Shown: positions 9,311 to 17,379 of the stretch, in pieces
Numbering within the stretch: the first letter of the stretch is position 1
Layout: every line of letters starts with the position of its first letter
DNA from: Afipia sp.
Lineage (GTDB): Bacteria > Pseudomonadota > Alphaproteobacteria > Rhizobiales > Xanthobacteraceae
Direction of reading: 5' to 3'
NCBI GenBank assembly: GCA_017308575.1
Contig: JAFKEQ010000001.1
Span: 1,051,296-1,115,295, forward strand
DNA length: 64,000 bases
The notes under the pieces: model-generated
Seen by the model: only the letters and a program-made list of their open reading frames with translations
The model's database searches: none
Told to the model about the DNA's origin: nothing
Made by a program: the position numbers and the translations under genes

Positions 9311-9703
9311 ATGTTCATTCGGAAGACTTTGCCTTCTCCCCTCAGCCGGGCCGTGGTGCTGGCGACGGCTGCAGCGCTGGTCTTGACCGTGGCCGTTCCG
9401 CCGGTCGCGCAGGCATCGACAGCAACGCCTGCGGCCAAGACGGTCTCCGCCGGGACCAGCGACGCGACCGATTTCAGCAGCGCCAGGAAGCGCCGCCCCG
9501 TGCGCCGGAACTATCGGAATAACGCTGCGGGCGCGGCTTTCATGGGCATGGCGCTCGGCACTGTCGGCGCGATCATCGCCGAGCAGCGCCGCCGCGACTA
9601 CTACCGTGACAACTATTACTACGGCGGCGGGCCGTATTACGGTGGCCACTACTACGGTGGTCCAGCCTATTACGGTGGCGGCCCGTACTATCCGCCTTAC
9701 TGA
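9311..9703 (+). CDS. Small exported Tyr/Gly-rich repeat protein
   Basis: About 130 residues. ATG at 9311 has AAAAGGA eight bases upstream. A signal peptide (to VAQAS) is followed by a basic stretch (ARKRRPVRRNYRNN), a short hydrophobic Gly/Ala segment (AAGAAFMGMALGTVGAIIA) and a C-terminal tail of YYGGGPYYGGHYYGG-like repeats rich in Tyr, Gly and Pro. The short hydrophobic segment between basic blocks resembles a glycine-zipper-like membrane anchor, and such tails are common in envelope proteins of this family. Function unknown. A clear terminator follows. Confidence 0.75.
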   Translation: MFIRKTLPSPLSRAVVLATAAALVLTVAVPPVAQASTATPAAKTVSAGTSDATDFSSARKRRPVRRNYRNNAAGAAFMGMALGTVGAIIAEQRRRDYYRDNYYYGGGPYYGGHYYGGPAYYGGGPYYPPY

Positions 9704-9727
9704 CGGTGACGAAACCTTGACCATGCA

Positions 9728-9762
9728 ATCGCCGGGCGGTGTCCCGGCGATTTGTTTTTTTT
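9728..9762 (+). terminator. Rho-independent terminator
   Basis: Perfect nine-base stem ATCGCCGGG (9728-9736) / CCCGGCGAT (9743-9751) with a six-base loop, followed by a T-rich run to 9762. It closes the Tyr/Gly-rich protein gene. Confidence 0.9.
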
Positions 9763-9828
9763 GAGCCTTTTCAGGCTATTGGACGGCCTGTTAACGCGCT
9801 GGCGAGGGATTTGATCTAGGGTTGTGGC

Positions 9829-10290
9829 ATGAGTGATTCGCTAGAACGGCTTTATCACGCGGTGGTTGCGGCCAAGGATCTCGATCCTTCGGTGTCGCGG
9901 ACGGCCCGGCTGTTTCAGCGTGGCCCTTCGAAAATGGCCAAGAAGCTGGCCGAGGAAGCCATCGAAGTCGTCATTGACGCCGTCAACGGCGATGCCGATG
10001 CGGTGGTCCGTGAAAGCGCCGATCTGCTCTACAACCTGTCCGTTCTGTGGGTCGCCGCCGGCGTCCGCCCCGAAGACGTCTGGGCGGAGATGGATCGCCG
10101 CGAGCGCACGCAAGGCATTGCCGAAAAGCTTCCCAAGGGTCTGTCAAAAACCTTTGATAGCGCGCCCGCCACCCCCGCAGCCGCTGAGCCATCCGCGACG
10201 AAATCTCCGATCGCCAAACCGGCTGTTCCCGAAGCGGTGGCCCGGCGACCGATTGTCGCGCAGGGCGGCCGGCTGAAGAAACGGCGCTGA
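9829..10290 (+). CDS. Phosphoribosyl-ATP pyrophosphohydrolase-like (HisE/MazG-like) protein
   Basis: 153 residues. Residues 1-100 follow the HisE all-alpha NTP-pyrophosphohydrolase pattern: RGPSKMAKKLAEEAIEVV (metal-binding E-E-x2-E) and ESADLLYNLSVLW (E-x2-D). HisE hydrolyses phosphoribosyl-ATP in histidine synthesis. The last 50 residues are an Ala/Pro/Lys tail not part of the fold. No other his biosynthesis enzyme of that branch is adjacent, so it could be a paralogue acting on another nucleotide; whether a second hisE exists elsewhere in the genome cannot be seen here. Confidence 0.8.
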   Translation: MSDSLERLYHAVVAAKDLDPSVSRTARLFQRGPSKMAKKLAEEAIEVVIDAVNGDADAVVRESADLLYNLSVLWVAAGVRPEDVWAEMDRRERTQGIAEKLPKGLSKTFDSAPATPAAAEPSATKSPIAKPAVPEAVARRPIVAQGGRLKKRR

Positions 10291-10352
10291 TCCGTCGCCG
10301 CCGACACAATTCCGCACATGGACAAATCGATCGGACGGTGGTTCATCGCCTC

Positions 10353-10934
10353 ATGCTGAGACGTCTGTATGACTGGTGCATCGCCGCCGCCGACAAGCCC
10401 TATGCCCTTTGGCTGATGGGAGCCGTGTCATTCGCTGAAAGCTCGTTCTTTCCGATCCCGCCCGATGTGATGCTGATCCCTATGTCGCTGGCGCGCCCGA
10501 AAAAGGCGTGGCTCTACGCGCTGATCTGCACGATCACCTCGGTGGCGGGCGGCGTGGTGGGTTATGCGATCGGCGCGCTGCTCTACGACTCCGTCGGCCA
10601 ATGGTTGATCAATCTTTACGGCTACGCCGACAAGGTCGAGGCCTTCCGCGCATCCTATGCCGAATACGGCGCCTGGATCATCCTGCTCAAGGGCCTCACG
10701 CCGATTCCCTATAAGCTGGTGACCATCACGTCCGGCTTTGCCAACTACAACCTGCTGCTGTTCGTCGTCTTTTCGATCATCGCGCGCGGCGGACGTTTTT
10801 TCATCGTTGCGATCGTGCTGAATCGCTATGGCGCATGGATCCGCGAAGTCATCGAAAAGCGCCTCGGCCTCTGGGTGGCGCTTGCGGCCGGCACGCTGGT
10901 GATCGGATTCATCATCGCCTTCCGCCTGTTCTAA
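10353..10934 (+). CDS. YqaA/DedA-family (SNARE-associated) inner membrane protein
   Basis: About 193 residues, four to five membrane segments. The family signature region is clear: ESSFFPIPPDVMLIPMSLARP near the N-terminus and LLKGLTPIPYKLVTITSGF in the middle, both with the re-entrant-loop prolines and the E and R/K residues typical of DedA-type transporters, which are linked to lipid carrier recycling and membrane potential. ATG 10353 was preferred to GTG 10338, which would add five residues; no strong ribosome binding site decides. Single gene. Confidence 0.85.
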   Translation: MLRRLYDWCIAAADKPYALWLMGAVSFAESSFFPIPPDVMLIPMSLARPKKAWLYALICTITSVAGGVVGYAIGALLYDSVGQWLINLYGYADKVEAFRASYAEYGAWIILLKGLTPIPYKLVTITSGFANYNLLLFVVFSIIARGGRFFIVAIVLNRYGAWIREVIEKRLGLWVALAAGTLVIGFIIAFRLF

Positions 10935-10980
10935 CGCGACGGACCTTTTCGTCATGGCAACGGCGCGATAGTCTCAAGCC

Positions 10981-11544
10981 ATGGCCGGTTTCCGCAGCTT
11001 AGCGTTGGTGGATATACGCCGCCTTGCGATTGTCGCAGCGGCTGTCATCGCCATGCTCGGCGCTACGACCACGGCATGGCCGCAGCAATCCCAGCCTCAG
11101 GCGCAGCCGGCGCCAGCCGAGCCGCCGGTTGCCGCGCCGGCTCCTTCGCCGGAGCGCAAAAATCCGGGATTGATCGAAGAAGTCGGGAAATTGCTCAAGG
11201 ACTCGGCGTCTGGTCTCAGCTCGGCGATCCCTTCGCTCCCGACTCCCGGACAGGCGCTCGACGGACTTAACTCCAGTGCGAAGGATGCTTCCGACAGTTT
11301 AAAACGGATCACGCCACCGCTCTCCGGCCAGACCATGGCCAGCGGCCGCATGATGTGTCCGGCCGCCGTGAACGGCGCGCCCGATTGCAAGCTCGCAGCA
11401 GATCAGCTCTGCAAGTCGAAAGGCTATGCCGAGGGCAAGAGCCTCGACATTGAAACCAGCGAGAAATGCTCGGCAAAAGCGTATTTTTCCGGTCAGGGCG
11501 CATGCCGGACGGAAAATTTCGTGACCCGGGCCGTCTGCCAGTAA
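10981..11544 (+). CDS. Exported protein with six-cysteine C-terminal domain
   Basis: 187 residues. A signal peptide (MLGATTTAWPQ region) is followed by a Pro/Ala/Gln-rich linker, a Ser/Leu-rich middle part and a C-terminal domain with six cysteines spaced C-x9-C-x7-C-x18-C-x11-C-x10-C (from MMCPAAVNG to the final AVCQ). An even number of cysteines in an exported protein suggests three disulfides, and DsbB is encoded 3 kb away. I do not recognise the family. The hairpin pair starting at 11548 lies four bases after the stop. Confidence 0.72.
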   Translation: MAGFRSLALVDIRRLAIVAAAVIAMLGATTTAWPQQSQPQAQPAPAEPPVAAPAPSPERKNPGLIEEVGKLLKDSASGLSSAIPSLPTPGQALDGLNSSAKDASDSLKRITPPLSGQTMASGRMMCPAAVNGAPDCKLAADQLCKSKGYAEGKSLDIETSEKCSAKAYFSGQGACRTENFVTRAVCQ

Positions 11545-11547
11545 ACT

Positions 11548-11626
11548 CTGGTGGAGTGGATTTGACATTCGCTACTTTGTCAGCGGCAAATTCGCAAAGC
11601 GAATGTCAAATCCAAAACTCCACCAG
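11548..11626. repeat. Bulged long palindrome, first of a mirror-image pair (locus 1)
   Basis: Left arm 11548-11573 and right arm 11598-11626 are fully complementary over 26 bases except for an extra AAA in the right arm (11614-11616) between a 10-bp outer stem and a 16-bp inner stem. The inner stem ends in TGACATTCGCT. The loop is 11574-11597. No coding content. Confidence 0.85.
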
Positions 11627-11638
11627 CGCTTTGTAATT

Positions 11639-11716
11639 GCTAGTGGTCCTTTGATTCCAACATTTGCGATGGCGCTAGCTGCAAGGGGACGCAAATGTTG
11701 GAATCGGACCACTAGC
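11639..11716. repeat. Bulged long palindrome, second of the pair (locus 1)
   Basis: Left arm 11639-11668 and right arm 11690-11716 are complementary over 27 bases except for an extra TTT in the left arm (11650-11652) between an 11-bp outer and a 16-bp inner stem. The inner stem ends in CAACATTTGCG. The bulge is on the opposite arm from the preceding palindrome, so the two are mirror images 12 bases apart. Confidence 0.85.
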
Positions 11717-11808
11717 CTCTTTCAAGAAACGCGCGTAGCCCCTATGACCGTTGCAATCGCCGCGGCGCATGTGGCCGCATGTTTCATTCTGCGGAAGAGG
11801 ATTTCTTT

Positions 11809-12777
11809 ATGTCGATGCCCGCCTTGTTCAAGGGTCGCCTTTCAATTCCGGTGATCGGGTCGCCTCTCTTCATTGTATCGGGACCCGATCTTGTCATCGC
11901 CCAGTGCAAGGCTGGAATCGTCGGCTCGTTTCCAGCGCTGAATGCGCGTCCTGCTGCGCTGCTCGACGAATGGCTGCACCGGATCAAGGAAGAACTCGCC
12001 GCGTATGACGCGGCGCATCCGGATCGCCCGTCGGCGCCCTTCGCCGTGAACCAGATCGTCCACAAGTCCAATAACCGCCTCGATCAGGATCTTGCGGTTT
12101 GCGAAAAGCACAAGGTGCCGATGATCATCACCTCGCTTGGCGCGCGCGAAGAACTCAATCAGGCGGTGCATGGCTGGGGCGGCATCACCTTCCACGACGT
12201 CGTCAATCAGAAGTTCGCACATAAGGCCGTCGAGAAAGGCGCGGACGGCCTGGTGCTGGTGGCGGCCGGTGCGGGCGGCCATGCCGGCGCGATCTCGCCG
12301 TTCGCATTCGTCGCCGAGACGCGGCAGTGGTTCGATGGTCCGATCGCATTGTCGGGCGCCATGGGCAACGGCCGCGCGATCCGCGCGGCGCGCGTGATCG
12401 GTGCGGACTTCGCCTATATCGGCTCGGCCTTCATCGCGACCAACGAGGCCAATGCACCGGACAAGTACAAGGAGATGATCGCATCCTCGTCCGCCGATGA
12501 CATCGTTTACTCGAACCTCTTTACCGGCGTGCACGGCAACTATCTCAAGCCGTCCATCGTGGCGGCGGGCATGGACCCGGACAACCTGCCGGTCTCCGAT
12601 CCGTCGAAGATGAATTTCGGCACCGATGCCAGCGGCGAGCGCAACAAGCCGAAGGCCTGGAAGGAAATCTGGGGCAGCGGGCAGGGCATCGGCAGCATCG
12701 AGAAGGTGCAGCCGGTGGCCGATCTCGTGGCGCGTCTCAAGAGCGAATACGACGCGGCGATCGATCCGCCGCTCTGA
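11809..12777 (+). CDS. Nitronate monooxygenase (2-nitropropane dioxygenase family)
   Basis: About 322 residues; FMN-dependent TIM-barrel flavoprotein that oxidises alkyl nitronates. Typical phrases are PVIGSPLFIVSGPDLVIAQC, FAVNQIVHKSNNRL, GITFHDVVNQKFAHKAVEKG and VAAGAGGHAGAISPFAF, with the His of the FMN/active-site loop in GGHAG. ATG 11809 has GAAGAGGA eight bases upstream. The thioesterase gene follows after 31 bases, so the two may be one operon. Some members of the family act on propionate 3-nitronate; the substrate here is not known. Confidence 0.88.
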   Translation: MSMPALFKGRLSIPVIGSPLFIVSGPDLVIAQCKAGIVGSFPALNARPAALLDEWLHRIKEELAAYDAAHPDRPSAPFAVNQIVHKSNNRLDQDLAVCEKHKVPMIITSLGAREELNQAVHGWGGITFHDVVNQKFAHKAVEKGADGLVLVAAGAGGHAGAISPFAFVAETRQWFDGPIALSGAMGNGRAIRAARVIGADFAYIGSAFIATNEANAPDKYKEMIASSSADDIVYSNLFTGVHGNYLKPSIVAAGMDPDNLPVSDPSKMNFGTDASGERNKPKAWKEIWGSGQGIGSIEKVQPVADLVARLKSEYDAAIDPPL

Positions 12778-12808
12778 TCGCGCAACCATCAAGCCGGGAC
12801 TTCGCATC

Positions 12809-13582
12809 ATGGAAGCGGTCTTTCGTGTCGAGGGCAACCGCGTGTTCACCACCGAGCACGCGGGAGGCCCATGGGATGCCCGGATGCAGCATGGCGGTGC
12901 GCCCTCGGCGCTGATCGTATGGGCGGCCGAACGCATTCCGACACTGCAGCCGATGCACGTTGCGCGGTTGACGGTGGACCTGATGCGGCCGGTGCCGGTG
13001 GCGCCGCTGACCATCGAAACAGAAGTGGTCCGCGAAGGCCGCAAGATTCAGCTTTGCGCGGTTCGTCTGTTTGCGGAGGGCGTCGAGGTGGTGCGCGCCT
13101 CCGTTCTTAAGATCAGGGCGCGCCCGGTCGTGTTTCCGGAAGGCATTGCGCTTCAGGAAGCGCTTGATGTTCCCGGACCCGAAGCCGGACGAAGCGACGA
13201 GTCGGGAAATTCCAGCAAGTTCATTCAGGGACTGTCGCTGCGTTCTGTGAAGGGCGGCTTTCTTCAGGCCGGTCCCGGCGCGGTCTGGTTTCGTGCCGAT
13301 CGGCCGGTCGTGGAGGGCTTCGCGACGTCGCAGGCGATGCGGACGGTGCTTGCGGCGGACTGCTCCAATGGTGTGTCCTCGGTGCTCGACTTCAGCACAT
13401 GGAGCTTCATCAACGCCGATCTCACCGTCACGCTGGCGCGCGAGCCGGTGGGCGACTGGATCCTGCTCAATTCGGAGATGACGCTGGGCCCTGATGGCGC
13501 CGGTCTTGCGGTGTCGCGGCTTGGCGACATGCAGGGATATTTTGGACGTGCGGTCCAGTGCCTGGTGGTTGAGCCGCGCTGA
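12809..13582 (+). CDS. Acyl-CoA thioesterase-like double hot-dog protein
   Basis: About 257 residues from ATG 12809. The pattern MQHGGAPSALIVWAAE, then PVPVAPLTIETEVVREGRKIQLCAVRL in the N-terminal half and MRTVLAADCSNGVSSVLDFSTWSFINADLTVTL in the C-terminal half fits the TesB-like tandem hot-dog thioesterase family (4HBT_3). Expected to hydrolyse acyl-CoA; substrate unknown. It follows the nitronate monooxygenase gene in the same direction. Confidence 0.78.
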   Translation: MEAVFRVEGNRVFTTEHAGGPWDARMQHGGAPSALIVWAAERIPTLQPMHVARLTVDLMRPVPVAPLTIETEVVREGRKIQLCAVRLFAEGVEVVRASVLKIRARPVVFPEGIALQEALDVPGPEAGRSDESGNSSKFIQGLSLRSVKGGFLQAGPGAVWFRADRPVVEGFATSQAMRTVLAADCSNGVSSVLDFSTWSFINADLTVTLAREPVGDWILLNSEMTLGPDGAGLAVSRLGDMQGYFGRAVQCLVVEPR

Positions 13583-13661
13583 GCGGCAAAGTGCGAGCGT
13601 TCCTGGACCGAGCCGCTCCTTCCGCGTACTGGCACCCGCGAAGTTCTAACCGAGGAGCGTG

Positions 13662-14051
13662 TCAGTCGGAAACACGCGTCAGCACCGCCTTGAAGGCAAG
13701 GGTGGGAAATTCGGCGGAGGTGCCTTCGCAGATCGCGAAATCGCCTTTGACCGCTCCGTTGAACGCAATCTGGACCCGGTCCAGGCCGAACACCGACGGA
13801 TGATTGTCGTCCATCGTATGCCTGAGGCTGGACACCGTGCCGGCCAGCGAGTGGCCGTTCTGGGTGTAGGATCCGACATAGGCGAATGCCGAGCTTCCGC
13901 CCCGGATCTTGCCGTTCTCCGCATGCACCACGCCGGACGCTTTCCCGCGCGGAGTTTCGAACTCGATCTTGTAGAGGCCGCTGAAGGGCACCGTATCGGG
14001 TGCTTTCGCATCCAGCGCATTCACCGCTGGCGCGTCAGGATAGTGCTGCAT
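13662..14051 (-). CDS. GrlR-like regulatory-domain protein
   Basis: About 129 residues from ATG 14051, which has AGGACT at a suitable distance; ATGs at 14081, 14090 and 14186 give longer forms. The domain pattern GLYKIEFETPRGKASGVVHAEN, KIRGGSSAFAYVGSYT, then NHPSVFGLD and AICEGT resembles the small beta-barrel family of GrlR, first known as a negative regulator of type III secretion in attaching/effacing E. coli. No secretion genes lie nearby, so the fold assignment does not give a function. No signal peptide. Confidence 0.6.
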   Translation of the reverse strand: MQHYPDAPAVNALDAKAPDTVPFSGLYKIEFETPRGKASGVVHAENGKIRGGSSAFAYVGSYTQNGHSLAGTVSSLRHTMDDNHPSVFGLDRVQIAFNGAVKGDFAICEGTSAEFPTLAFKAVLTRVSD

Positions 14052-14286
14052 GGGCCGAAGTCCTGATGCCGTTGACGTCATCGATCGCATGGTCCCGGCC
14101 GCAGCTTCAATGAGCGCGTGATCCGGCGGCGTGCCTTTAGCAGACTTGCAACTGCGGGGATATGCGGCTTCCGGCGAATAACTCATTCAGAAAATTTGAC
14201 GGGTCTTGTTAACTGTACGCCCGCCGCTATGGCGCGGGGTGGACGGCATGACAATGTCCGATCGAAGGTATCGCCGTGAATGAGAA

Positions 14287-14371
14287 TGGTGCCCCTGGCC
14301 GGGATCGAACCAGCACTCCTTGCGGAACTCGATTTTGAGTCGAGCGCGTCTACCAGTTCCGCCACAGGGGC
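14287..14371 (-). tRNA. tRNA-Leu (anticodon CAA)
   Basis: On the minus strand the sequence starts GCCCCTGTGGC at 14371 and ends CAGGGGCACCA at 14287, so the CCA end is encoded. The anticodon stem CTCGA/TCGAG encloses the loop CTCAAAA, giving anticodon CAA (codon UUG). GTTCGATCC is the T-loop, and a long variable arm between them fits a class II leucine tRNA. Confidence 0.97.
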
Positions 14372-14520
14372 CCACGGACCGCTGCCGATAAGGGCGGGGT
14401 CGCGAAGCGGGCGGACTATAGCCCGCGCCCGCTGGCGGTCAACCGCCTGTGATCGTCATTCACATCGACAGAGGACGGCGGGCAAGTTACCACCGCCGGG
14501 GCAAACGGGAGACACGATAC

Positions 14521-15051
14521 GTGGCGAGCGACACCACCTTTCTGAACCGGACCAGCGTCCCGCAAGACGCATTCCTGATGGCAGGCGCGGCCATCGCCGC
14601 TGTTGCCTTGATCACGATCGCAGGCGCATGGTTTTTCCAACTGGTGCTGGACATCCGGCCCTGTCCGCTCTGCCTCGAGCAGCGCTATGCCTATTATCTT
14701 GCGATCCCGCTGGCGGCGCTGGTCGCCCTCGGGGCTGCGAAAGGCGCTTCGCGCGGTCTGCTCGGCATCGGCCTTGTCATTCTCGCGCTGGCGGCGCTCG
14801 CCAATGCTGGCCTCGGCGCCTATCACGCCGGGGTGGAGTGGGGCTTCTGGCAGGGGCCGACGGATTGCACCGGCCCGATGGTCGATCTGGGCGGGGGCGG
14901 ACTGCTCGACACCCTCAACAAGGTGAAGGTGGTCCGCTGCGACGAGGTCCAGTGGCGTTTCCTAGGCCTGTCGCTGGCCGGGTACAACGTCCTGATCTCG
15001 CTGCTCATGGCGGCCATCGCCGGGTGGGGTCTCGGCAAGGCCAGAGTCTGA
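14521..15051 (+). CDS. dsbB: Disulfide bond formation protein B
   Basis: Inner membrane quinone reductase that reoxidises DsbA. About 176 residues with four membrane helices. The first cysteine pair is in RPCPLCLEQR (Cys 48 and 51), in the position of the DsbB CxxC; two further cysteines (about 116 and 140) in the second periplasmic loop match the second redox pair. The GTG start at 14521 was preferred because it is preceded by GGGAG and removes an arginine-rich leader that an ATG at 14449 would add. It converges with the next gene with only three bases between the stops. Confidence 0.92.
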   Translation: MASDTTFLNRTSVPQDAFLMAGAAIAAVALITIAGAWFFQLVLDIRPCPLCLEQRYAYYLAIPLAALVALGAAKGASRGLLGIGLVILALAALANAGLGAYHAGVEWGFWQGPTDCTGPMVDLGGGGLLDTLNKVKVVRCDEVQWRFLGLSLAGYNVLISLLMAAIAGWGLGKARV

Positions 15052-15054
15052 ACC

Positions 15055-16149
15055 TCAATCGTCCGCGTCCACCTGCGTGCGCCCGAACAGGTGCACGATT
15101 CCCGGCGTTGCAAGCGATACGAAGATGAAGCGCGCCAGATGATGCGCGCCGACGAACACCGGATCGATGTGCAATGTCAGCGCGAGCGCCAGCATGGCGT
15201 CCATCGCGCCGGGCGAGAACGCCACGATGAGGTCGCTGAGCCGGGCATGGGTGACGGTCGTGACCAGCAGCACGAATACCGCCGAGATGATGATGGCGAC
15301 GATGAACGATCCGATCGCCGCCGCCAGATGGTGGAGCAGTGTTCGCGCCGAAATGCGGGCGAACCGGGTGCCGATCAGCGAGCCGATGCCGATCAGCGCG
15401 GCGCCATAAGCCCATGCCGGCAAGCCGCCTTCGATGATGCCGGTGCCATGCAGCACGCTTGAGCCGAGCATCGCGCCGAACATCCAGCTTGCGGGGAATT
15501 TCAGCAAGCGCAGTGCCAGCGCCGTTGTCACACAACCCACAACAAGCATCGCAAGCGCGAGTGGCGTCGCGGGCGCCGCACGCATCGGCCCGCCGCCATG
15601 CTGGACAAGGCCTGAGGCTGCGAGGATCAGCGGCAGCGCTGCTGTCAGGATGATGACGCGCAGGGACTGCACCACCGCGATGCCCGCCACGTCGGCGCGC
15701 CGTTCGTTGGCGAGCATGATGATCTGCGAGAGTGCGCCGGGGCTGCCCGCAAGCAGGGCCGATGTCCGGTCCCAGTGGTGGATGTGCTGAAGATAGAAAC
15801 TGCTGCCAAGGGTGGCGCAGAACGTCGACGCGGCCAGAACGGCGATGCTGACGGGATAGGCTGTGATGTTGTTGAGCATCTGCGGCGTGACCATCGAGCC
15901 GAGCGACAGGCCGAGAGTCATCAGGACGATATGAGCCATCAGCGGGGGGAGACTCATCGGCCGCCCGGCAATGGCGGCGATGCCGACCGCAATCATCGCA
16001 CCCGAGATCAGCCCGCCGGGAAGCTCCAGCCACCGAAACAGCATGGCGCCCGCGAAGCCGAGCGCAAGCGTTTCAAACGTATGAAGGACATCGCGCGGCG
16101 TCGCGCCCCGCAGAATGGACTGCAGCTTGTTTTGAAAGACGAACGTCAT
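15055..16149 (-). CDS. AbrB-family membrane protein (AbrB duplication domain)
   Basis: 364 residues, about ten membrane segments in two homologous halves, each with the glycine-rich phrase of this family: GGLISGAMIAVGIAAI and SPGALSQIIMLANERRADV in the first, LPAWAYGAALIGIGSLIGTRFA and SPGAMDAMLALALTLHIDPVFVGAHHLARF in the second. These proteins are often misannotated as transcription regulators or ammonia monooxygenase; the helices show a polytopic membrane protein, transport role unknown. Single gene. Confidence 0.88.
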   Translation of the reverse strand: MTFVFQNKLQSILRGATPRDVLHTFETLALGFAGAMLFRWLELPGGLISGAMIAVGIAAIAGRPMSLPPLMAHIVLMTLGLSLGSMVTPQMLNNITAYPVSIAVLAASTFCATLGSSFYLQHIHHWDRTSALLAGSPGALSQIIMLANERRADVAGIAVVQSLRVIILTAALPLILAASGLVQHGGGPMRAAPATPLALAMLVVGCVTTALALRLLKFPASWMFGAMLGSSVLHGTGIIEGGLPAWAYGAALIGIGSLIGTRFARISARTLLHHLAAAIGSFIVAIIISAVFVLLVTTVTHARLSDLIVAFSPGAMDAMLALALTLHIDPVFVGAHHLARFIFVSLATPGIVHLFGRTQVDADD

Positions 16150-16319
16150 CGGGATGAGATGTGATGCACGAGACCATCATTATCACAGATCGTTCCGTGC
16201 GCCGCAAATGCATGCCCGGCATGGATCATGCGCAGGACGTGCGTGGGCGATGTTCGTCCGAAATGGGGAAGAAGGGCGTGAATGCCGTCCTTCTTCCCGC
16301 GTCGATCAGGCCGTCCTGT

Positions 16320-16586
16320 TCAATTGGCCTTGGCGGCGCCTGCCTTGCACTCGGAGCGGAATTTCTTGCGCTCCTTGCCATGCAGACCCTTGGCGTCGGC
16401 CTGCTTCGAACATTCGAGCGAGGCTGCGGTACGCTCGGTCTTCGGCTTGGCCATTTTTGCCGGTGCGGTCTTGGCGGTGGGTGTTGCCGGTGCGGGTGTT
16501 GCCGCGTTTTGCGCGTAGGCAGACCCGGCCAGCATCAGCGAGAATGCGACCGCGGTTGCTGCGGCGCGTGGAAAGACTTTCGTCAT
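16320..16586 (-). CDS. PsiF-repeat exported protein
   Basis: 88 residues. Signal peptide MTKVFPRAAATAVAFSLMLA to AYAQ, Ala/Pro/Lys linker, then one PsiF-type motif: ECSKQADAKGLHGKERKKF followed by RSECK. PsiF in E. coli is a small phosphate-starvation-induced protein of unknown function. The start at 16586 has a near-perfect GAGGTGATCC Shine-Dalgarno. The next gene, transcribed away from it, encodes a protein with two related motifs. Confidence 0.85.
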   Translation of the reverse strand: MTKVFPRAAATAVAFSLMLAGSAYAQNAATPAPATPTAKTAPAKMAKPKTERTAASLECSKQADAKGLHGKERKKFRSECKAGAAKAN

Positions 16587-16777
16587 AGGATCACCTCATG
16601 TTCCAGCCCGGGCACACGGTTGGACGGCTCCGATGAACTGCGGGTGAACAGGCGCACGCAGTCCGGCGCGCGCCGATCATTATTTTTTGATGGCGCCGGA
16701 AAGCCTTCCGTTGAAAGGCGAAACCGGTCGGCTAGGATAACACGCGATTTGATCGCCACCCCCGAGGAGAGATTTCA

Positions 16778-17260
16778 ATGAAGATCATGTCTTACGGATT
16801 ATGCGCAGCGGTCGTTGCCGGATTTGCCATCGCCGGGGCGGCTAACCCGGCACAAGCGCTGACCGCTCAGGAATGCAGTGCGAAATATCAGGCCGCCAAG
16901 ACTGCGGGCACGCTCGGCGGCCAGAAGTGGAATGACTTCCGCAAGGCCCAGTGTAGTGCGGACGCGACGCCGGCAGCAACGACGACCACGGCCGCTCCCA
17001 AAGAAGCGCCGAAAGCCGCGCCAAAGGCAGCCGAGGCGCCGAAGGCTGCGCCGGCGGCGATGCCTGCCGCTGCGGGAGCCGCGGTGTTCCCGACCGCCGT
17101 CTCGCCGAAATATTCGAGCGAGAGCGCGGGGAAGGCACGCATGCACACCTGCGTCGATCAATACAACGCCAACAAGGCCACCAACGCCAACGGTGGGTTG
17201 AAGTGGATTCAGAAAGGCGGCGGCTACTACAGCGAATGCACCAAGCGGCTGAAGGGCTGA
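16778..17260 (+). CDS. Exported protein with two PsiF-like Cys motifs
   Basis: 160 residues, ATG preceded by GAGGAGAG. Signal peptide to AQALT, then a first unit ECSAKYQAAKTAGTLGGQKW ending FRKAQC, an Ala/Pro/Lys linker, and a second unit TCVDQYNANKATNANGGLKW ending YSEC. Both units have Cys, about 20 residues with a KA/NK and a GG-x-KW, then a closing Cys, like an extended PsiF repeat. The protein is exported; function unknown. It is divergent from the PsiF gene and followed by a strong terminator. Confidence 0.8.
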   Translation: MKIMSYGLCAAVVAGFAIAGAANPAQALTAQECSAKYQAAKTAGTLGGQKWNDFRKAQCSADATPAATTTTAAPKEAPKAAPKAAEAPKAAPAAMPAAAGAAVFPTAVSPKYSSESAGKARMHTCVDQYNANKATNANGGLKWIQKGGGYYSECTKRLKG

Positions 17261-17279
17261 CGCGCAGTCGCTCAATCTG

Positions 17280-17329
17280 AAAGGGCATTGTCAGGCGGTC
17301 CATCGCCGCCGACAATGCCCTTTTCTTTT
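17280..17329 (+). terminator. Rho-independent terminator
   Basis: Long stem AAGGGCATTGTC (17281-17292) / GACAATGCCCTT (17311-17322), with an inner GGCGG/CCGCC extension and a short loop, followed by TTCTTTT. It ends the two-motif exported protein gene. Confidence 0.9.
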
Positions 17330-17379
17330 GGCCTTTGCTTTAGCGTAGTGTGCGAGGCCAGCAGCAGACTGATGAGCCG

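Noticed and set aside
15055..16149. AbrB-type transcription regulator
   Set aside because: The family name is misleading: the protein is almost entirely membrane helices and has no DNA-binding domain.
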